From Desulfomonile tiedjei (GTDB lineage Bacteria; Desulfobacterota; Desulfomonilia; Desulfomonilales; Desulfomonilaceae), in contig JACRDG010000053.1 in the NCBI GenBank assembly GCA_016218715.1, positions 62,001-126,000 of the forward strand: a stretch of DNA of 64,000 nt. The letters are read 5' to 3'. Positions 29,301 to 38,425 of the stretch are shown piece by piece. Every line of letters begins with the position of its first letter. Position 1 is the stretch's first letter. A program made the translations under genes and the position numbers. The notes under the pieces are model-generated. The model did no database searches. It was not told the DNA's origin and saw only the letters and a list, made by a program, of their open reading frames with translations.

Positions 29301-29945
29301 TACTACATAGGGGAGGCTTGCATAGAGGGCGTCGTCCTCCTCGTCCAGGCCGCTATCCATGAAGGCTCCGCTTTCCTCGGGAGGCGTCTCCGAATAGGCT
29401 TCGAGCTCCTGGGTCACGCCGGGAGGATAGGCCTCGATTTCAGCCACTTGTTCTGCCGCGGCGGCCTGTTCGGCTTCAGGAACACCCTCTTCCGCGACTT
29501 CCGGCTCAGCCTCAGCACTCGGTGGGGCCTCAGTCTGCGGTGGCTCCGCCGAAGCTGCTTCGGGAGTCTGTTGAATGAGCTGCTCCAGTTCGGCCATCAT
29601 TCCGGATATGTCGCTGCGCTCCTCTCGATGCTGGGCCACCTCATCGATGAGAGCCGCGATCAAGTCCTTGGCTCGAAATAAAAATTCCATCACTCGGGGC
29701 TCCAGTCGGACAACCCCTTCCCGCAGCCTATCGAGCAGATTCTCCAAACCGTGGGTCAGGGTGCTGGAACTCTCCAGACCGATATACTGAGCCGAGCCTT
29801 TGATGCAGTGAACCGCACGGAAAACGTTATTGAGTAATTCCGGGACACCGCCTTCCTTTTCCAGGCGCATGAGGCTGTGGTCCATCTCGTCGAGGAGTTC
29901 TCGTGCTTCGCTACTGTAATCGTCGAGAATTTCAGTGTCTATCAT
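26379..29945 (-). CDS. cheA: Multi-domain CheA histidine kinase
   Basis: 1188 residues from ATG 29945 (AAGGGAG upstream). HPt domain with His46 (RAVHCIKGSAQYIG), a long acidic linker (~115-290), a helical segment near 300-390, and a second HPt-like bundle near 530-620 whose phospho-acceptor position reads Arg (IRSIRSSSTYM). Then come the dimerisation helices (~760), ATPase domain with N box HLIRNAVDHG (~895), G1 DDGAGID and G2 GRGVGMD, and a C-terminal CheW-like domain (~1040-1180). No receiver is fused. It should phosphorylate the cluster's receivers (30758, 24350, 34317). Confidence 0.93.
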   Translation of the reverse strand: MIDTEILDDYSSEARELLDEMDHSLMRLEKEGGVPELLNNVFRAVHCIKGSAQYIGLESSSTLTHGLENLLDRLREGVVRLEPRVMEFLFRAKDLIAALIDEVAQHREERSDISGMMAELEQLIQQTPEAASAEPPQTEAPPSAEAEPEVAEEGVPEAEQAAAAEQVAEIEAYPPGVTQELEAYSETPPEESGAFMDSGLDEEDDALYASLPYVVREYDEELAEADEFEEDLSEPSFGAIVEEEEEFLGTEETEATQVERGDEEPAEVPVAAAGDTLEATVPHLLTISLYLDDFQDGFFRPSEIVPQVLGVVETVRLSYAEMGMFEAASLLEAIENTLAAIDPEVDALPGEQVDELRSLLYELRAYYPESLFPLAERPAEAPGESDVLSAAMEAAAAEAETYLGVDRAAEEEPTEMVPETPFPFPGAGAPGPVEPAADQGPGVTVGVSGPTPAVAAPVGPSLWTPAPGPREHSMLADVDEELLKEFETGFTRGRAQAEVAAGSGALQFSSDLIEAQDVMGEGADREIIEIFMSYGLEILDKLRPLVAKIGEGEFGRDEVDLAAELIRSIRSSSTYMDYQKLASFLDEWYEDTLAASEQLATATPSTFAFMEDNSRKFQSFLGDLQLALSPDAVRPAPVPEAAFETRVPAARQAEIPAPPSAALGGVMARGTEVAEAVAQAQAAAARPVVGKAPEHVPPKSGVAPAAKPPVREPESVAAAAARTSERPTAAGEATSASAASEPMKYADPLLSREAGDGPLVKTMRVDASKVDTLLNQVGELVVNRSYVEQLSLDLKVFHRSLTSIGGVGKKEIQGIKDLALKVGEASIALGRVATDIQEGVMKLRMLPVGQLFNRMPRLIRDLSRRVGKTVNLEVHGADTEVDKRVIEQIYNPLVHLIRNAVDHGIESKEARKVAGKPEEGLIVLRAYSQGNLVSIDVEDDGAGIDTDAVLAKALENRLIEPQESANLSPQEVYNFLFIPGFSTSKSVTRTSGRGVGMDVVKKDVEKINGHIDIESWETVGTRISIKIPLTLAIIQTLLIRSLNHVFAIPLTSVREIVQISPHEITTIEGFEVIKFREETIPVLRINEIFNLKQTYSSKLPRFLVLATAGNRSMGFLVEELIGEQDVVIKPLAEHVFKNRGLAGSTILGDGTIALVLDVTELVEDIISQQRQASILGGTRYTSASSERG

Positions 29946-30003
29946 AGCGTCTCCCTTTCGATGGCCCTTGTCTTGCAACGTGAGAACCGGCAATCAATGT
30001 CCG

Positions 30004-30753
30004 TTACTCACTCGATGCGTCTGAGGACTTGCGAGTCCGATTCTCCGGTCCTGGTAGCCCGTGAACGACCTTCGTTCCGTCGAACCGGGTGTGGTAAAAC
30101 TGAAAGTCCCTCACCACGGAGCGGAGCATGTCCAAATCTTTTCTCAGTGCCGTGACCTGTTCGCCCAGATCGTTCGCGTCGGCCAAACCCTCTCGTTCCA
30201 GTGCCCTCTCGATTCTCTCGACCACCGAGGAGGAATTGCCGACCGCAGTCCCGGTCAAAAGCAGGACTTCCTGGAAGTTGACCACAAGATCGTTGATCAC
30301 GTGACCCAGTTCTCCGAGTTCACCGTTGTGGTCGACCGGCGCGGTAACGCCAAGGTTTCCCTTGGCCATCTCTCGCGTAGCGTCCGTAACTGCTTTCAGC
30401 GGTTTCACCACTCGACTGACGAACAGGTAAATGATGCACCCGAAACACATCACGGTAACAGCCAGCACGAGAGTCAGGAGGTTCCTGAACCTCTCATGGA
30501 ACGCCGCGTTCGCGGCCTTGCCCGTCGTTGCCGGCGGCCCTTGCGAGCCGATGATTGTGGCATTCGGCAGTTCCGAGCTCACATCGAGTAACAGAGTTAC
30601 GTTGGCAGCGACCGCGATCAACGCGAGGATACAGAATATGAGTACCAATCTGTTACCCGGCTCGAACGTGCTCGACCGCCGGGCATGCTCTGCGGGACTG
30701 AAGCCGGGGGGCTGCTCCGGGGCCGCAGTATGGGTAGAGGTGTGCAGTGCCAT
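30004..30753 (-). CDS. Two-helix membrane protein with HAMP domain, no output domain
   Basis: 249 residues. Membrane helix 1 (~35-57) and helix 2 (~92-112) enclose a very short periplasmic part, followed by a HAMP domain (~113-165, starting SRVVKPLKAVTD with the DEx-like GELGELG). The rest is helical and charged, without the hairpin of a receptor or a kinase. It may be a structural or adaptor element of the array. It lies four bases after the cheY gene, so the two are tightly coupled. Confidence 0.75.
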   Translation of the reverse strand: MALHTSTHTAAPEQPPGFSPAEHARRSSTFEPGNRLVLIFCILALIAVAANVTLLLDVSSELPNATIIGSQGPPATTGKAANAAFHERFRNLLTLVLAVTVMCFGCIIYLFVSRVVKPLKAVTDATREMAKGNLGVTAPVDHNGELGELGHVINDLVVNFQEVLLLTGTAVGNSSSVVERIERALEREGLADANDLGEQVTALRKDLDMLRSVVRDFQFYHTRFDGTKVVHGLPGPENRTRKSSDASSE

Positions 30754-30757
30754 GGGT

Positions 30758-31126
30758 CTATCGTCTCTGATCCAGTTCGTCGATAATCTTGGATATGGAC
30801 AGGTGATCGGTCTTGTTGATGAAGCCTATGGCACCCAGCTTTTCCGCCTCTTCTTTGTACTTGTCGTCCTTGAGGATAGTGAGAAACAGTATTCTTGCCT
30901 GGGGGTGTTCCCCCAAGATCTCTCTTGCCGCAGTGATCCCGTCCTTGTCCCTCATGGTTATGTCCATGGTGACAACGTCGGGCTTCAGGGTCCTGTACAT
31001 CTCAACGGCCTCATTGCCACCTTTCGCTTCACCCACAATGGAATGACCCTTCGCGCGTAACTCTTCCACTATGCGCTTGCGCATGAAGCCGGAATCATCC
31101 ACTACAAGGACCCTTACGCCCATCAT
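30758..31126 (-). CDS. cheY: CheY-type single-domain response regulator
   Basis: 122 residues, a receiver only: Asp10-Asp11, phospho-acceptor Asp55 (TMDITMRDKDG), Thr83 and Lys105. All residues needed for phosphotransfer are present. It is the likely diffusible target of the CheA at 26379. It is coupled to the HAMP protein (four-base spacing) and follows the receptor gene by 62 bp. Whether it acts on a flagellar motor, pili or polysaccharide synthesis cannot be told from sequence. Confidence 0.92.
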   Translation of the reverse strand: MMGVRVLVVDDSGFMRKRIVEELRAKGHSIVGEAKGGNEAVEMYRTLKPDVVTMDITMRDKDGITAAREILGEHPQARILFLTILKDDKYKEEAEKLGAIGFINKTDHLSISKIIDELDQRR

Positions 31127-31188
31127 TCACCTCACCTATAAACGTGACACTGCGTGTTCTCAAATCTTGGGTTCAGGAGCCGCGGCTG

Positions 31189-33600
31189 TCAGGCCTCGCG
31201 GGTAATCCTGAACTGTTCGACCAGTTGCCCGAGCTCGTCCGCGACGCGAACCAGGTCTCGGGTAGTGTTGGAGGCGCCTGCAGCTCCCTGAGCGTTCGAG
31301 CTTGCGACGTCCGCCATTTCCGCCATGATTTGACGGAGTGCCGCGGCTCTCTCCGTCTGGAGCTCGGTGAGTCGGGTGATGTCTTCTGCACGGGCCCGCA
31401 CCCCTTCCATGGCCTGGGTAACGCCCGCGGAAGCCTGAGCTTCCGAGGATGCCTGGTTCAGAATTCCGCGGCTGAGGCCTCGGATGTTCTCCATGAGTCC
31501 TGCAGCACGCTCCCTACGTTTGGCCTGCTCGCCCGTGAGTCCCATAATGTCCTGAGCGAGCACGGTGAGCCGGTCCATAGCTTGCTGCACGCGGCCTGCG
31601 TCCAGGGTCTGCTGAGCGGTCCCTTCGGAGATACCGCCGATCAGGGCGTTGGTCTTGGCAACAGCGTCTTGGATCTGAGAAAGCGAGTCACGGCTCTGGG
31701 ACGAGAGGCGTTCCCCTTCCTCGACTCTCTTGTTACTACTCTTGATAAGCTCCGCAATCTCATTGGTCGATTCGGCTGTTCTCTCGGCCAGCTTCCGGAC
31801 TTCGTCCGCGACGACGGCGAAACCCTTCCCGTGTTCGCCTGCTCTTGCAGCCTCGATGGCCGCGTTCAGAGCGAGAAGGTTCGTCTGCTCGGCGATGGAC
31901 GAGATCACGACCATGATTTCGTTGATCTGTTCGGAGCTCTCCGCGATTCCCTTCATACCTTCGACGACCTGTTCGACTGCTCGTCCACCTTCTCGGGCGA
32001 ACTTGTCGGTGAGTTCCGACTGGCGGGCTGCTTCCTGAGCGCTCGTGGCCATCTGCTCCATCGTGCGCACCATACGATCGACGGCCTCGGCGGTCTCTCG
32101 GGATGCGTTGAACTGCTCGGTAGCCTTACCGGCAACCTCTTTGGCGGTCTGACCCATCGCGTCGATGACGCCCTCACCCTCAGAGGTTCGTTCATCCTGG
32201 AACCCTGCGCTCTTGGCAACTTCCTCAATATCCGCTGCCATCGACTGAACCGCGCTCGCTGTGTCAATAGCGGATTTCAGGGTATCCTGGGCATTCCCGG
32301 AGACCTCTCGGGCCGTCTCACCCATGACACCGATCCTCTCGAGCACGCTTCGGGCTCGTTCGGCCTGGGCAGTAGCGTTGACCACGATGTTCTCGGTGGC
32401 CTGGTTAACCATGGTTGAGGACTGACGCACCAGGGCGACAGCATCGAGGACTGACGAAAACGCCTCCTGCAACCGATCCAGCAGATTGTTCAGCGTTTGC
32501 GCTGCACGCCCGATTTCGTCTGACCCGGTCACCGGCGCTCGCAGCGTGAGGTCGAGGTTGTCACCGACGTCGGTCATGACCGCAGCGAGACGGGTCACCG
32601 GCCGGGAGACCGTCGCGGCGATCAAGAGAGCAAAGATAACGACTAGGACCATGATGACTGCGCCGATGTAACCGTTCCGGTAGAGGAGAGGGTCTATCTC
32701 GATGATTTCACTGCGGTCAGCGCCAGCGCCAACTGTCCATCCGAGGCCCGGAAAGTTAAGGTACCCCGTGGTATAGGTCATGCTGGAAGTCTTGTAGTCC
32801 AACTTCCCAGTCTTCTTGTTCTCGAACTGGTACGTGTGGTTGGGGTCTTTCTTCTTCCAGGCCTCCACGAGCAGAGGCAGATTGACGGGGGCCTTAGCCA
32901 CGTCTTTCCCATAGAGATCTCGCCCCGGATGGAGGATCAACTCGTACCTGTTGTTCACAACCCATGCGTACCCGGTCTTGCCGACCTTGACTCTGTCGGC
33001 GATTGCCTGAACGGGCGCCCACTTGAGATACGATATGACCACGCCCGTCACGTTGCCGCCGACCTTGACCGGAGCAGCGATCGTGAGGGTCCATCCTTTG
33101 GAAGCGGGGTCTATCTGCTCGACCAGCTTCGACTGGTTAAAATCGATGAGGGTGAGCTTCCCTGTCAAGGCCCCCTTCACCGCAGGATCCTTGGAAAAAT
33201 CCGACCCCACCGACGCTGCCCAACTCCCTGCAACGCAGGTCCCTTTCGCGTCGAGGAGGAAGATCGCTTCGTAAGCACCGTACAATCTCACCGTTTCCAA
33301 AAGGGCCTGGGACGCATCCTCCCGGACCTCGGCAACTTCCACGGCCTCTTTCATGATCCGCTGATCTGCCCAGAGGAGGTTATCGGTGACACGGTCGTTC
33401 ATGTACACGTTGAGCGTGTCGGCGAAGGCGCTTGCGACGGCAGCCGTTTCACGCTTTGCAGCAACGTCCGCCTCGCTGTACAGTGTCCACACACCCATCG
33501 CGCTCGTCAGCGCGAACGGTACCAACGCGATGATGATGAAATACAAGACAAACTTGGTCCTGAGGCTTCCGGCGAGTCGTCTTTTCTTGGCACCCTTCAT
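31189..33600 (-). CDS. Methyl-accepting chemotaxis protein with dCache sensor
   Basis: 803 residues. Membrane helix 1 (~16-37), a periplasmic double-Cache domain (~40-305, with [18 protein letters not shown]), membrane helix 2 (~310-332), HAMP (~333-385) and a long cytoplasmic helical domain. The signalling hairpin tip is intact ([21 protein letters not shown], near 600). dCache domains bind small ligands such as amino or organic acids. ATG 33600 follows AGGAGGAG. No CheR lies in the window, so methylation-dependent adaptation is doubtful for this system. Confidence 0.93.
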   Translation of the reverse strand: MKGAKKRRLAGSLRTKFVLYFIIIALVPFALTSAMGVWTLYSEADVAAKRETAAVASAFADTLNVYMNDRVTDNLLWADQRIMKEAVEVAEVREDASQALLETVRLYGAYEAIFLLDAKGTCVAGSWAASVGSDFSKDPAVKGALTGKLTLIDFNQSKLVEQIDPASKGWTLTIAAPVKVGGNVTGVVISYLKWAPVQAIADRVKVGKTGYAWVVNNRYELILHPGRDLYGKDVAKAPVNLPLLVEAWKKKDPNHTYQFENKKTGKLDYKTSSMTYTTGYLNFPGLGWTVGAGADRSEIIEIDPLLYRNGYIGAVIMVLVVIFALLIAATVSRPVTRLAAVMTDVGDNLDLTLRAPVTGSDEIGRAAQTLNNLLDRLQEAFSSVLDAVALVRQSSTMVNQATENIVVNATAQAERARSVLERIGVMGETAREVSGNAQDTLKSAIDTASAVQSMAADIEEVAKSAGFQDERTSEGEGVIDAMGQTAKEVAGKATEQFNASRETAEAVDRMVRTMEQMATSAQEAARQSELTDKFAREGGRAVEQVVEGMKGIAESSEQINEIMVVISSIAEQTNLLALNAAIEAARAGEHGKGFAVVADEVRKLAERTAESTNEIAELIKSSNKRVEEGERLSSQSRDSLSQIQDAVAKTNALIGGISEGTAQQTLDAGRVQQAMDRLTVLAQDIMGLTGEQAKRRERAAGLMENIRGLSRGILNQASSEAQASAGVTQAMEGVRARAEDITRLTELQTERAAALRQIMAEMADVASSNAQGAAGASNTTRDLVRVADELGQLVEQFRITREA

Positions 33601-33735
33601 GGTCGCTCCTCCTGAGATTGAGACCTCTCTGTGTTAAACTGTTGCCAGGGTCACGAGCTGTGCTCGCGACTTCCGGTCCTGAGCCTGAAGCCGGTTCCGG
33701 ACCTCTCAGCGGAGGTCGTCCCTCGACCTCCTGGA

Positions 33736-34281
33736 TTACCTCGATACGCCCTCTGCAGCAGCCGGCGTAAGTCTCGAAACGCCGGTAAGGGCGTCCTTCT
33801 CCTCACCCGAGAGAATCTTCCTGAAATCGAGTATGATCAGGATACCCTCGTCCAGGTGAACCACCCCGCTTATGTACTGACTCTGGACTCCTGCCATGAC
33901 GATATCCGGAGGGGGCGATATCCTGGAAGTGGAGACATTGATGACTTTCGCCACCGAATCGACGATGAACCCCGTCACGTTCTCGTCGATTTCCACCACC
34001 AGTATACGATTGCCGGGCTTGAACCCTTCAACCCGGGGAACCCCCCTCAAACGGAGCCTCTTGCGGAGGTCAAGGACGGGGATGATGTTTCCCCGCAGAT
34101 TGATGACGCCTTCCACGAATTCCGGCGAATTGGGGATCTCGGTAATGGCCGACATCATGATGATCTCTTGAATCACCAGGATCTCCACTCCGAAGCGCTC
34201 GGAACCGATGGCAAAACTGATAAGCTGAACGACTTCGTCCGTTTCCTGGATTCCCCTTTTAAGCTGGTCCCTACCCTTCAT
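33736..34281 (-). CDS. cheW: CheW coupling protein
   Basis: 181 residues, one CheW SH3-like double barrel: FAIGSERFGVEILVIQEI at the start and the hallmark VINLRGNIIPVLDLRKRL. It links the receptor (31189) to CheA. There is a ~25-residue Ala/Val-rich tail beyond the usual end. It lies 135 bp before the receptor gene and 35 bp after the DUF4388-receiver gene, on the same strand. Confidence 0.93.
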   Translation of the reverse strand: MKGRDQLKRGIQETDEVVQLISFAIGSERFGVEILVIQEIIMMSAITEIPNSPEFVEGVINLRGNIIPVLDLRKRLRLRGVPRVEGFKPGNRILVVEIDENVTGFIVDSVAKVINVSTSRISPPPDIVMAGVQSQYISGVVHLDEGILIILDFRKILSGEEKDALTGVSRLTPAAAEGVSR

Positions 34282-34316
34282 GGAAGTACTCCTGTCTTGT
34301 GCCGCGGCACGAACTC

Positions 34317-36131
34317 CTATAGGCCCCTACCGATGAGCTTGCGAATCATCGCTGGAAAGGTATCGGCAGAGCATTTGTGATCGACAACTCCCTCTTTAAT
34401 CGCCGTCTCGGCAAGTCGGGGGTCCACGCTCGACGCGGGGTCCTGGACCATCGTGATACCGTCGACCTGTTTGACGGCCCGCAGGCCGTCAATTCCGCCG
34501 CCCGAACCACCGGACAACAGTATGGCGAGCAGGTTCTGCCCCATGACCTTGGACGCGGAGGTGAGGAAGTGATCTATAACATATTCTCCAGGCAGCTCGG
34601 ACATCATTCTCGCAGAGAACGCGTCTCCCTCCCGTGCCAGTTCGACCGGAGTGGAGGCCGGGTGAATGTAGCAGACTCCCTCGTACAATGAGGCCCCGGA
34701 TTCGAGTTGCCTCACTTGTATGCGGCTCCTCCGATCCAGGTAGTCTACAAATGCTCCGACAACTTCCTGTTGCATATCATGCACAACCACGACTGCTGAC
34801 GGCAAATCATCCGGCAAAGAAGGGATAGCCCTGATGAGATCCGAACAACCGCCGATAAATGACCCCATGACCGTCAAGAACCGACTCGGAACGTTTTTGA
34901 CAGGACCGCTCTTGGCTTCCTTCACCACCGATGGGGTCTTGACCCGTCGAATACGGTCGAACTTGAGAGCACATGCTTCCTTGACTCGCCGTACCAGATC
35001 GTCCGCTCGTCCGTCCATGCGCCAGTTACTTTGCGGTTTGCGAAGGAAATCGACCCCACCCAGGCACAACAGGTCGAAGGGATTTGCTCCCACTCCGCCT
35101 ACGAAGCCGCTCAGTACCACCACCGGGCACGGGCTTCTAATCATGATGTGCATGAGCGTGGTGCTCCCTTTCATCACCGGCATGTCCCAGTCGAGCAGAA
35201 TCAGATCGGGTTTCAGCTCGTCAATCTTGGCCAACGCTTCCTGACCGTTCGCCGCATACCCGGCAACAATGAGACCGCAATCGGATCGTATGATCTCGTA
35301 GACTATCTTCCGGATGAAGCGGGAGTCGTCCACGATCATGATCCTCTTTGTTTCTTCGCTCTCGCACACCACACCGCGCTTGGCAGGCCACGGAGCCGGC
35401 ATACGGACCGGAGGGACGGCGTATCCGGGAACAGGGCCGAGCGCGTGCCGGATTTCGTCCTTCTGACGAATCCCTTCCATGAGCAGCGTCTGCCAGTCCA
35501 TGAAAACCGTCTGTTCCGGGACCGTGAAAACTACCTGGGAATAGAATTCACCGCTTTCCCACCCGAGGATTTCGTAGAAAGCCTCGACCCCGATCATGGT
35601 ATCGCATTGCGCGTGGATGATGCCCCCGTCATTGACGTAGATCGAGCCTTCGTTCTCTTCGTTGAAGGCCGTCACGAGGGTGCTCTCTTTCCTGTAGCAA
35701 AACATTTGAATGACGTCCTCGAGCCTCATCCCCACGAGCCGGCCGGCAAAACCTTGAAAAGGCTGGAGCATATTGAAGATCAGGTCGAGCAGTCTGGTCT
35801 CCGATACGGGTTGCACCACGTAGCTGCTGCATCCGAGCTTGAGCGCAGACTTCCTGTCCTCTTCGAGGTGCCTGTCGGCAACCAGGACCACCCGAATCGG
35901 GACGTCGTCTCCACGAATGGCTCGAAGCAATTCCAGGCCGTTGACACCGGCGGTCCCGTGATGCTCGGCTACCACGAGATCGGTGTCGCGCGTCGCCAGC
36001 GCGTTCGCAGCTTCAGCAATCGAACCGGCCGACGAGACCTGGTACTCGCGACCCAAGTACTCGAAGTAATCCTTCAAGTTCTTACTGAGGATTTTTTCAC
36101 GCTCTACGACGAGTACGGCCCTGGTCGACAA
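34317..36131 (-). CDS. Receiver-DUF4388-receiver-CheB-like fusion, esterase site degenerate
   Basis: 604 residues. Domain 1 (1-122) is a receiver fold lacking the acceptor: Glu56 stands for Asp and Gln107 for Lys. Domain 2 (~126-240) is DUF4388/PatA-like. Domain 3 (~262-385) is an intact receiver (Asp268-Asp269, Asp314, Lys365). Domain 4 (~415-604) has the CheB methylesterase fold, but the catalytic Ser is Phe425 (GSFIGG) and the catalytic Asp is Gly545 (GGSGGGIDGL); a His (451) is kept. It is likely a phospho-switch without esterase activity. The start is TTG 36131 with AAGGAG seven bases upstream. Confidence 0.82.
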   Translation of the reverse strand: MSTRAVLVVEREKILSKNLKDYFEYLGREYQVSSAGSIAEAANALATRDTDLVVAEHHGTAGVNGLELLRAIRGDDVPIRVVLVADRHLEEDRKSALKLGCSSYVVQPVSETRLLDLIFNMLQPFQGFAGRLVGMRLEDVIQMFCYRKESTLVTAFNEENEGSIYVNDGGIIHAQCDTMIGVEAFYEILGWESGEFYSQVVFTVPEQTVFMDWQTLLMEGIRQKDEIRHALGPVPGYAVPPVRMPAPWPAKRGVVCESEETKRIMIVDDSRFIRKIVYEIIRSDCGLIVAGYAANGQEALAKIDELKPDLILLDWDMPVMKGSTTLMHIMIRSPCPVVVLSGFVGGVGANPFDLLCLGGVDFLRKPQSNWRMDGRADDLVRRVKEACALKFDRIRRVKTPSVVKEAKSGPVKNVPSRFLTVMGSFIGGCSDLIRAIPSLPDDLPSAVVVVHDMQQEVVGAFVDYLDRRSRIQVRQLESGASLYEGVCYIHPASTPVELAREGDAFSARMMSELPGEYVIDHFLTSASKVMGQNLLAILLSGGSGGGIDGLRAVKQVDGITMVQDPASSVDPRLAETAIKEGVVDHKCSADTFPAMIRKLIGRGL

Positions 36132-36335
36132 ATGCTGCTCCTTAACCCGCTGCCATCACCCGCGCACGGAGCCACCCTGAAGACAAGGAACCAGTGGGTG
36201 CTTCGCGACCAATTTGTGATTTTCTTACCGCACCTCGGGGCATCGCGCCCTTTCTACTGCCCGTTGCGGCGTCGATCTTGTGTCGACAAGAGGTTTCTGT
36301 GCGTCTGCCGCGGCGGCCAGCCCCGCGGCCACAGG

Positions 36336-36635
36336 TCACTTCTGGTATACCTGATTTCTCATAGCCTGGAGGAGCACGTGGGTGGAAATTCGCATGTTTC
36401 CTTCAGGCATAGTGCTCTCTTGACTGTCTTTATGAACCGCGCGGTCCCAGGAGATGATCTCGAAGAAGGCCGCGTCTCCCTGCCGTTGGTCGGCAACCAC
36501 CCGGTATATTTCTCCGGCCTTTATGTAAATACATCCCGAACGGCTACCGCGTTTCACGTCAACTCGTCTGCTCTCGCCGCTCAGGACTATTAAACGGATC
36601 GTGGTCATCAGGTCGTAACTGGAGAAGTCCATCAC
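36336..36635 (-). CDS. DUF4388-type small protein
   Basis: About 99 residues, resembling the DUF4388 domain of the neighbouring fusion protein, with the family's core (SGCIYIKAGEIYRVVADQRQGDAAFFEIISW). DUF4388 domains occur in PatA-like regulators of Cyanobacteria and deltaproteobacteria, and their ligand is unknown. GTG 36635 and ATG 36632 both sit behind GGAGGA at workable spacing; an earlier TTG at 36644 is one base from it and unlikely. It heads the cluster, 204 bp before the fusion gene. Confidence 0.75.
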   Translation of the reverse strand: MMDFSSYDLMTTIRLIVLSGESRRVDVKRGSRSGCIYIKAGEIYRVVADQRQGDAAFFEIISWDRAVHKDSQESTMPEGNMRISTHVLLQAMRNQVYQK

Positions 36636-37060
36636 TTCAGACAAATCCTCCGGTAAAGCGTCGCTATCGGACGCGTCACTAGTGGGAGAGCGTCCCGGGG
36701 AATCGCTGTCGTCGGCCTGCGTCAGCGTCTCTCCTCCTCAGGGGAAGCTGAAGCCTTCGTCAGGAACCGGCACCGCGGAGCGAACCTGCTTGCGGTCACT
36801 CAGGCTCCGTATCCCGGAATCACAGGTGGAACGAGCTGGGCCGAGTCCTGGGGGCACTCAACCACTCCCGGCAACGAGGATTCCCGTCGCCATGTCGTGC
36901 CTTGCAGTGGAACTTCACCGTCGGCCGGGACAACTGCCACCGTTACGTCACGCTCGTCGAAAGCATTGCCTCGTCGCGGGCTGAAGGTGGTGCTCAAACG
37001 GGGCTGTTCTAGGACCGACGCTGGTTCTGTTACCTTCGGATGACTCTACTATTTTCGCGA
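36636..37060 (-). other. Long leader or spacer ahead of the chemosensory cluster
   Basis: About 425 bases without a convincing gene. Several short open frames exist, but none has a good ribosome binding site together with a recognisable product. If the promoter at 37061-37090 is real, this is an untranslated leader of the chemosensory transcript. Confidence 0.4.
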
Positions 37061-37090
37061 ATTCTATCACACACAAGCGACTGAAATCAA
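37061..37090 (-). promoter_or_regulatory. Sigma70-type promoter, possible start of the chemosensory operon
   Basis: On the minus strand TTGATT (37085-37090), 18-base spacer, TAGAAT (37061-37066), in AT-rich sequence just behind the end of the lptF gene. It points toward the DUF4388 gene and the chemosensory cluster. Confidence 0.4.
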
Positions 37091-37207
37091 CAATAATTAT
37101 AGGAACCGGGTAACCTGTCACTCGTGCCGGGGAGAAGGGGCTGGGCGGCAACGCCGCTGAGGCTGGGCTCATCTCGTCCTGGGGCCTGAGCCAGGCCGAT
37201 CCTGACT

Positions 37208-38395
37208 CTATCTCCGGGCCGATAGTTTGCGTATGATTCCGACCACGCGAGGGGTACGTTCGCGATCGACGCAGCGGCTGAGATAGGCCCCAACCACCAT
37301 AAACAGCAACGGCGGGAGTGGCAGAATCAGCTCCGGCGGAGCGATTTCCGACCGGGCCATGCGTTCCGTGGTGAGGGTGAGCGCATAATAGATGAAGATG
37401 GCCACCAGCCCTAGCGCCACGTTGTTCAGGCGGCTTTTGCCCAGGTACAGAACCCCCAACGGAAATGCCGCGAACGCCAGGGCCAGACACGCGAGCGGGT
37501 GGACGAAGCGCTGGCAGATCAGCATGCGAGCAAACACGTGGACACGACGGTAATAACCTTGGGTCTCGGGAGTATCCACGAGCCCCGCGTCGTCGATGGC
37601 CTTGATCCTCTGACGAATGCCTGCGATGGACAGCTCTTCGAAGCTGGGAGGACTCGGTTTCGAACCGGCCTGTTCCAGCGGCCAACGAAAGACGTACCCC
37701 TCAAACGCCAGGGTCCCGGACGAATCTCCGCCGCGATCCTCCTTGAGAATGGTACCCTTCCGCAGATCGAGAATCAGAGCCTTTCTCTCAGGGTCAGGAG
37801 TCAACTTCCCCTTTTGCGCCAGAATGGTACGGACCTCATCCGGATCGGACGATTCCCTGATGAAGACTCGACTCAGGACACCCGTCGCGTGGTCGATGCT
37901 TTCCACGTAGAGGATAAGGTTGCTGAGACGGTCGAAAAAGGTGCGTTCCTCGATCCCCGCGTCGGCTCCGGCGGTGGTGGCCTCCTGCACAAGCCTGCGG
38001 CCTTCGGCAATCCCTCTGGGAATGAGAATCAGGGTGCACAAGAGACTGAGGGCGCACCCGACCAATCCCATCACCGCAACGGAGGGAAAAAGTCTCAATA
38101 CGGATATTCCGGACGATTTGATCGCGGCAATCTCATTGTCCGCGGCCATGCGACCAAGCCCGAGGAGGACCGCGATCATCATGGAGAGGGGGAGCACCGT
38201 TACCAGGGTTCCCGGCAAGGCGCTCACCAACATCTGGAATAGGATGAGCGTCAATTCAAGGCCCTTCTCCATACCCTTCTGGAGAAGAGGCACAAATCCT
38301 ACTATGAGCCCTGCAGACAGGAAAACCGCAAACGTGAACGCGAATGCAGCGGCGATCTCCCGAAAAACGTACCGATCTATGATCGTAAGACGCAT
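37208..38395 (-). CDS. lptF: LptF/LptG-family lipopolysaccharide export permease
   Basis: 395 residues. Six membrane helices in the YjgP/YjgQ arrangement: three at the N-terminus (to ~residue 125, with RYVFREI and LPGTLVTVLPLSMMIAVLLGLGRMA split across helices 1-3), a periplasmic beta-jellyroll (~130-290), and three at the C-terminus. LptF pairs with LptG and the LptB ATPase to extract lipopolysaccharide from the inner membrane. Neither partner is adjacent, so the choice between LptF and LptG is not certain. Next gene upstream is namZ, 30 bp away. Confidence 0.88.
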   Translation of the reverse strand: MRLTIIDRYVFREIAAAFAFTFAVFLSAGLIVGFVPLLQKGMEKGLELTLILFQMLVSALPGTLVTVLPLSMMIAVLLGLGRMAADNEIAAIKSSGISVLRLFPSVAVMGLVGCALSLLCTLILIPRGIAEGRRLVQEATTAGADAGIEERTFFDRLSNLILYVESIDHATGVLSRVFIRESSDPDEVRTILAQKGKLTPDPERKALILDLRKGTILKEDRGGDSSGTLAFEGYVFRWPLEQAGSKPSPPSFEELSIAGIRQRIKAIDDAGLVDTPETQGYYRRVHVFARMLICQRFVHPLACLALAFAAFPLGVLYLGKSRLNNVALGLVAIFIYYALTLTTERMARSEIAPPELILPLPPLLFMVVGAYLSRCVDRERTPRVVGIIRKLSARR

Positions 38396-38425
38396 GAGTA
38401 CGTGTCGCTTTCCCCGGGCTGACGC

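Noticed and set aside
36948-37685. 245-codon minus-strand frame
   Set aside because: Overlaps lptF in another frame, Arg/Ser-rich, no ribosome binding site.
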